Origin: Ruminococcus sp. | GTDB taxonomy: Bacteria > Bacillota > Clostridia > Oscillospirales > Acutalibacteraceae | Direction: 5' to 3' | NCBI GenBank assembly: GCA_022768065.1 | Contig: JALELS010000006.1 | Location: 62,001-126,000 of the forward strand | Length of the DNA stretch: 64,000 nt | Shown: piece by piece, positions 61,399 to 64,000 of the stretch | How the letters are laid out: each line of letters opens with the position of its first letter | How positions within the stretch are numbered: position 1 is the stretch's first letter | Notes under the pieces: generated by a model | What the model was told of the DNA's origin: nothing | Databases searched by the model: none | The model's input: only the letters and a program-made list of their open reading frames with translations | Made by a program: the position numbers and the translations under genes

Positions 61399-62030
61399 AG
61401 TATGCCGGAATGCCCATGGGAATGTGGGTTCTGTTTAAAAAATCATTTCAAAACCAACTGTCCGCAGTATTCGGATATGATGACGACACGGCAAGCGATA
61501 TAACAAAAAGAGCAAAGCCGGAGTATAAAAAAATAATTGCGGATTTGCCCGAATTTGAAAAAGCCGACCAATTTAAAATGAACATAGTAAACTTTGCGAT
61601 GTTATGTGCGTTTATTCTGTCTATGCCGCAGCGCCCCGACACAGAGAGATTAACCGATTACTACGCAAAATCAATGATGACAAAACCTATGAAGTGGTTT
61701 TGCCGTATGAGCGGTAAAAATAAATTCACCGAAAAAGATATTGAAAAAATGAAAGCGACGGCAAAGCTGAAAGCCGCCGACCGAAATCCTTACTCGTGGA
61801 ATATGGATTATTACGCATATCCGGACGGCAGTGGGTACGAGGCGCGTTTTACAAAATGCGGTATCTGCACATTGATGAAAAAACTCGGACTGTATGAACT
61901 GACCCCGGCAATGTGCCGTCTTGATTACACCATGAGCGATGCCGGTGGGGCTGCCGATTTTGTAAGAGAATACACGCTGGCGTCCGGCGGCCAGTACTGC
62001 GACTGCGGATATAAAAAGAAAATTCTGTAA
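61395..62030 (+). CDS. L-2-amino-thiazoline-4-carboxylate hydrolase-like protein (second copy)
   Basis: This 211-residue protein is distantly related to the first gene of the cluster. YEARFTKCGICTLMKKLGLYEL, split by a turn, LTPAMCRLDYTM and QYCDCGYK match YEFTACPTAEFAKKHNL, VMPALCNPDFEAM and CDYTIVGD in order. The N-terminus starts MKYAGMPMGMWVLFKKS with a helical stretch, unlike the first copy. ATG 61395 overlaps the preceding stop by 4 bases and has GGAG 9 bases ahead; an upstream TTG is less likely. It is the last gene of the operon. Confidence 0.77.
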   Translation: MKYAGMPMGMWVLFKKSFQNQLSAVFGYDDDTASDITKRAKPEYKKIIADLPEFEKADQFKMNIVNFAMLCAFILSMPQRPDTERLTDYYAKSMMTKPMKWFCRMSGKNKFTEKDIEKMKATAKLKAADRNPYSWNMDYYAYPDGSGYEARFTKCGICTLMKKLGLYELTPAMCRLDYTMSDAGGAADFVREYTLASGGQYCDCGYKKKIL

Positions 62031-62040
62031 ACGGATAAAA

Positions 62041-62071
62041 AGAAACATCCTGCCTACTGGCAGGATGTTTC
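62041..62071 (+). terminator. Terminator after the hydrolase-methyltransferase cluster
   Basis: GAAACATCCTGCC (62042-62054) and GGCAGGATGTTTC (62059-62071) form a 13-bp perfect stem with a 4-base loop, 11 bases after the stop. The U-run is short. Confidence 0.8.
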
Positions 62072-62138
62072 TCTATGCAAATACAGTTAAAGCCAATAAT
62101 GTAAAACAAAATCGGCAAAACATTAAGGAGAATTTCAT

Positions 62139-62173
62139 AAAAAAGAGCCTTGCGAAACGCAAAGCTCTTTTTT
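62139..62173. terminator. Bidirectional terminator-like hairpin
   Basis: AAAAAGAGC pairs with GCTCTTTTT, with TTGCG/CGCAA pairing inside. A-runs and T-runs on both sides allow termination from either strand. Confidence 0.7.
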
Positions 62174-62174
62174 G

Positions 62175-62252
62175 GTGCGGATGTTCATAAGGGATTTGGT
62201 AAAATACAGTTTTACCGATAGTCGAACATCATATTCAAATAATAATCCGCAC
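62175..62252. ncRNA. Possible structured RNA element with nested stems
   Basis: GTGCGGAT (62175-62182) and ATCCGCAC (62245-62252) form an 8-bp closing stem. Inside, GATGTTC (62180-62186) pairs with GAACATC (62224-62230), and GGTAAAA (62198-62204) with TTTTACC (62210-62216). The first two stems share three bases, so they could alternate. No gene overlaps. It matches no riboswitch I recognise and may be a transposon-end or group-related remnant, since a tnpV fragment follows. Confidence 0.35.
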
Positions 62253-62312
62253 ATTCGTCTTTTTATTTTGTATTAGGTATAATAAAATTGTCAAATACAA
62301 GGAGGCTTTAAT

Positions 62313-62393
62313 ATGAAAACAATTTTTGAAAATAACGGCGGTAGTTACACACAACAAGGTGATTGTCGCTTGCCGAACAACAAAAATTGTTAA
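62313..62393 (+). pseudogene. Remnant of a TnpV-like transposon gene
   Basis: A 26-codon frame begins MKTIFENNGGSYTQQGD, very like the start of TnpV proteins carried by Tn5397/CTn-type elements, then runs RLPNNKNC and stops. AAGGAGG precedes the ATG and TATAAT lies further upstream. The rest of the gene (about 100 codons) is missing. It marks a past mobile-element insertion. The 435-base gap 62031-62465 holds only this, the three hairpins described above and the Nudix terminator. Confidence 0.7.
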
Positions 62394-62422
62394 CGAATAA
62401 ATGATTTATAATCGAGAAAAAA

Positions 62423-62459
62423 GGCACAACTTACGGAGAAAAATTCCGTAGGCTGTGCC
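62423..62459 (-). terminator. Terminator after the Nudix gene
   Basis: GGCACA/TGTGCC and TACGGA/TCCGTA form a stem with a small internal loop, followed by TTTTTTC on the minus strand, 6 bases after the Nudix stop codon. Confidence 0.8.
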
Positions 62460-62465
62460 ATAATC

Positions 62466-62921
62466 TTATTTAAGTATATCAATCCATTTATTGTCGCCTT
62501 TCAACTGTATGTATTCTTGAATATTATCATTGCAAAACACATCAATCATTTTATCAAAACTTACGGCGAGATTCATAGTTTTTAATGTTTCGAGTTTTGT
62601 CCAAAACACCTTTCCTTCGTCAGATGATTTTAAGGTTCCGGAATATTCATTGGTTTTAAAAAGTAAAACCACATATCGTTTGTTGCTTTTTACTTCCCAC
62701 CATTTAATTCCGCATAATTTAGGATTTTTAATGATAAGACCCGTTTCTTCTTTAACTTCTCTTACGACAGAATCAACAAAAGATTCTTGTTTTTCAATAT
62801 GACCACCGGGAAAAGTAATTCCGCCCCAAGATTTGTTGATTTTATCTTGAACCACAACATTGCCGTTGTTGTCATAAATCATACACATATTTGTCAATTC
62901 GATTTTTTCGTATTTGCTCAT
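62466..62921 (-). CDS. Nudix hydrolase (MutT/8-oxo-dGTPase-like)
   Basis: This 151-residue Nudix protein has a complete Nudix box beginning GGHIEKQESFVDSVVREV and ending KEETGL. The SWGGITFPGGH strand precedes it. Members of this group remove oxidised nucleotides or hydrolyse other nucleoside diphosphate compounds; the substrate is not shown by sequence. AAGGTATT precedes the ATG at 62921. Base composition is noticeably AT-richer than neighbours, and it lies next to a transposon remnant, so recent acquisition is possible. The next 227 bases (62922-63148) show nothing. Confidence 0.88.
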   Translation of the reverse strand: MSKYEKIELTNMCMIYDNNGNVVVQDKINKSWGGITFPGGHIEKQESFVDSVVREVKEETGLIIKNPKLCGIKWWEVKSNKRYVVLLFKTNEYSGTLKSSDEGKVFWTKLETLKTMNLAVSFDKMIDVFCNDNIQEYIQLKGDNKWIDILK

Positions 62922-63148
62922 AATAATACCTTGAATTATTAATTTAGTAATATTTTTAGTTATATCATAAGTGTCAAAAGATGTCTATATGCTTGTTATA
63001 AGTCATAAGAGCTTTTGTGTTTGATTTAATTTCTACAAGATAAAAAGTGTGTAACACAAAGGTGTTTTGCTTTGCTCAACAAAACTTAGTAACCTACCGA
63101 AATTCTTGCAAATAGGGCGTTCAAGGGCATTTTAAAATAAAAACAAAT

Positions 63149-63173
63149 AAAAGCAGGTTGAAAAACCTGCTTT
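63149..63173 (-). terminator. Terminator after tRNA-Pro
   Basis: AGCAGGTT (63152-63159) pairs with AACCTGCT (63164-63171), extended by A-T pairs, and a T-run follows on the minus strand. Confidence 0.85.
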
Positions 63174-63175
63174 TT

Positions 63176-63252
63176 TGGTCGGAGTGACGGGACTTGAACC
63201 CATGGCCTCTTGGTCCCGAACCAAGCGCGATACCAAACTTCGCCACACCCCG
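63176..63252 (-). tRNA. tRNA-Pro (anticodon CGG)
   Basis: This is a 77-base cloverleaf on the minus strand. The acceptor stem CGGGGTG pairs with CACTCCG (one G-U), the D arm carries GGTA, the anticodon arm CTTGG-TTCGGGA-CCAAG has CGG at the centre of the loop, and the T arm has GGGTTCAAGTCCC. CCA is encoded. It reads CCG codons. It has its own promoter and terminator. Confidence 0.95.
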
Positions 63253-63264
63253 AAGTGCTTTAGT

Positions 63265-63293
63265 ATTATATTATATCGGCGCAATAAAATCAA
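63265..63293 (-). promoter_or_regulatory. Promoter of tRNA-Pro
   Basis: TTGATT (63288-63293) and TATAAT (63265-63270) are 17 bases apart on the minus strand, 12 bases before the tRNA. Confidence 0.8.
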
Positions 63294-63377
63294 GTAGTAT
63301 TTTGATTTTTTATTAAATGTTTTTCTTTTTTGGGCAAACCGCAACGAAAACAGGGCTTAAGGCGACACAACATCGCC

Positions 63378-64000
63378 CTAAAATTCGCCGTTATTTTCGT
63401 CGTTTTCACGATTTGACGTGGGCTCGGCCGAAAACCCGAGCCTGTCTTTTGAATTCTCGAGCACATCAAAGAGTTTTGCCCTTACTGCCGGCTCATTTAC
63501 GCCGTCAATATCCGTTCGCGCGGCATTGTAAAGAGATTGGGTTCTGAACATCTGATATTTTTTTATGCCGGTCTCCGCATTCAGGGCACATTGAATATCG
63601 GCATCGGAATCAAAAAACGCCACGTCGCCTCCCCTGTCGCTCATATCGTCGTTATTGCCGTAATCGAACAAAGCGATATTTATATCGGTATCATTGGGAA
63701 TTCCGTTTACCCTGCCCTTAGGCGTATACTGCCACACCTTATAGTCATATTTAAAATCCGTAGTCTCGCTCGTGTAATGCGCGACCCAAATCTCATAATT
63801 TGAAAGGCGCGAAAAATTAAGCTCATCGGTAAAGAAAGTTTTACTCGCATAAACACCGGGCTTATATCCGGCATTTTTTACAGCTTCACAAAAAGCGACG
63901 GCAATATTGGTGCGCTGACTTGCCGTGAGGCGGTCCGCTCTGCCGGAATGCTCGCTGTTTGAAAATTCCGTATCGAAATATATGGGAAACGTTATATGAT
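63378..64000 (-). CDS. GH25 lysozyme, C-terminal part
   Basis: The frame is open at the right edge (first whole codon at 63998). The visible 207 residues include the catalytic Asp-x-Glu in PIYFDTEFSNS, RADRLTASQRT, NAGYKPGVYASKTFF, NYEIWVAHYTS and WQYTPKGRVNGI, all GH25 (Chalaropsis-type muramidase) segments. It cleaves the MurNAc-GlcNAc bond. After the domain a tail of about 85 residues, rich in Asp, Asn and Glu, has no recognised binding repeat and ends RENDENNGEF. The N-terminus and any signal peptide are outside the window. Confidence 0.88.
   Translation of the reverse strand, partial: HITFPIYFDTEFSNSEHSGRADRLTASQRTNIAVAFCEAVKNAGYKPGVYASKTFFTDELNFSRLSNYEIWVAHYTSETTDFKYDYKVWQYTPKGRVNGIPNDTDINIALFDYGNNDDMSDRGGDVAFFDSDADIQCALNAETGIKKYQMFRTQSLYNAARTDIDGVNEPAVRAKLFDVLENSKDRLGFSAEPTSNRENDENNGEF

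Noticed and set aside
63000..63148. Possible small gene between the Nudix gene and tRNA-Pro
   Set aside because: No frame with a ribosome binding site and plausible length was found on either strand.

Overview
The window looks like chromosomal DNA of a low-to-mid GC Gram-positive anaerobe, most likely a gut clostridium (Oscillospirales/Ruminococcaceae-like; this assignment is an inference). Support comes from the gdpP-rplI-dnaB block, YhaM, RNase J, a Ser46-type HPr, an AgrA/AgrC-type LytTR/GHKL pair, a DUF4830 protein, and a surface protein with an LPXTG-like sorting signal. Shine-Dalgarno sites are strong (AGGAGG type). Several genes are best started at TTG or GTG because an in-frame ATG overlaps the ribosome binding site. 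No rRNA, CRISPR array, integrase or intact transposase was seen.

Regions 1-35 kb. Almost everything is on the minus strand. 0.6-7.5 kb is a D-allose catabolic operon (LacI-type regulator, alsA, alsC, alsE, alsK, alsB, rpiB) with three matching operator sites. 7.8-12.2 kb is a TetR-MMPL transporter-lipoprotein unit whose promoter carries two TGAC(N5)GTCA operators. 12.5-17 kb holds an epimerase/SDR pair, the exoribonuclease YhaM, a DUF308 membrane protein and an AraC regulator. 17-27 kb is a conserved housekeeping block (ftsH, hpt, tilS, dnaB, rplI, gdpP, RNase J). 27.2-29.5 kb is a nucleotidyltransferase/phosphomannomutase fusion in which both active sites look lost. rnhA (29.7 kb) is the only plus-strand gene before 55.8 kb.

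30.1-35.5 kb is a sulfate-assimilation/cysteine operon (cysK, aprA, aprB, cysD, tusA, thioredoxin, thiS, moeB, hemL) that appears to be decaying. cysD is cut and abuts a headless tusA, thioredoxin is frameshifted, and moeB runs into an internal fragment of hemL that stops at the operon terminator. cysK and aprA share a 23-bp promoter motif.

35.6-44.5 kb is again housekeeping: an rluB-type pseudouridine synthase, coaD, rsmD, a HAD phosphatase, uvrC, HPr, a polysaccharide deacetylase and adenine deaminase. 44.6-55.2 kb encodes a giant cell-wall-anchored repeat protein, split in two by an apparent one-base frameshift. A degenerate stand-alone receiver protein lies just upstream of it. The divergent LytTR/GHKL two-component operon (55.8-57.9 kb) has three 11-bp direct repeats at 20-21 bp spacing in the shared promoter region, so this pair probably controls itself and perhaps the surface protein.

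58.1-62.0 kb (plus strand) is the most unusual part. A compact four-gene unit has two paralogous L-2-amino-thiazoline-4-carboxylate-hydrolase-like proteins flanking an alpha/beta-hydrolase-methyltransferase fusion and a BAAT-like hydrolase. The reading frame of the BAAT-like gene is joined only by a -1 shift at a canonical A AAA AAG heptamer. Beyond it lie a nested-stem intergenic element, a TnpV transposon remnant, a Nudix hydrolase, tRNA-Pro(CGG) and the C-terminal part of a GH25 lysozyme running off the window.
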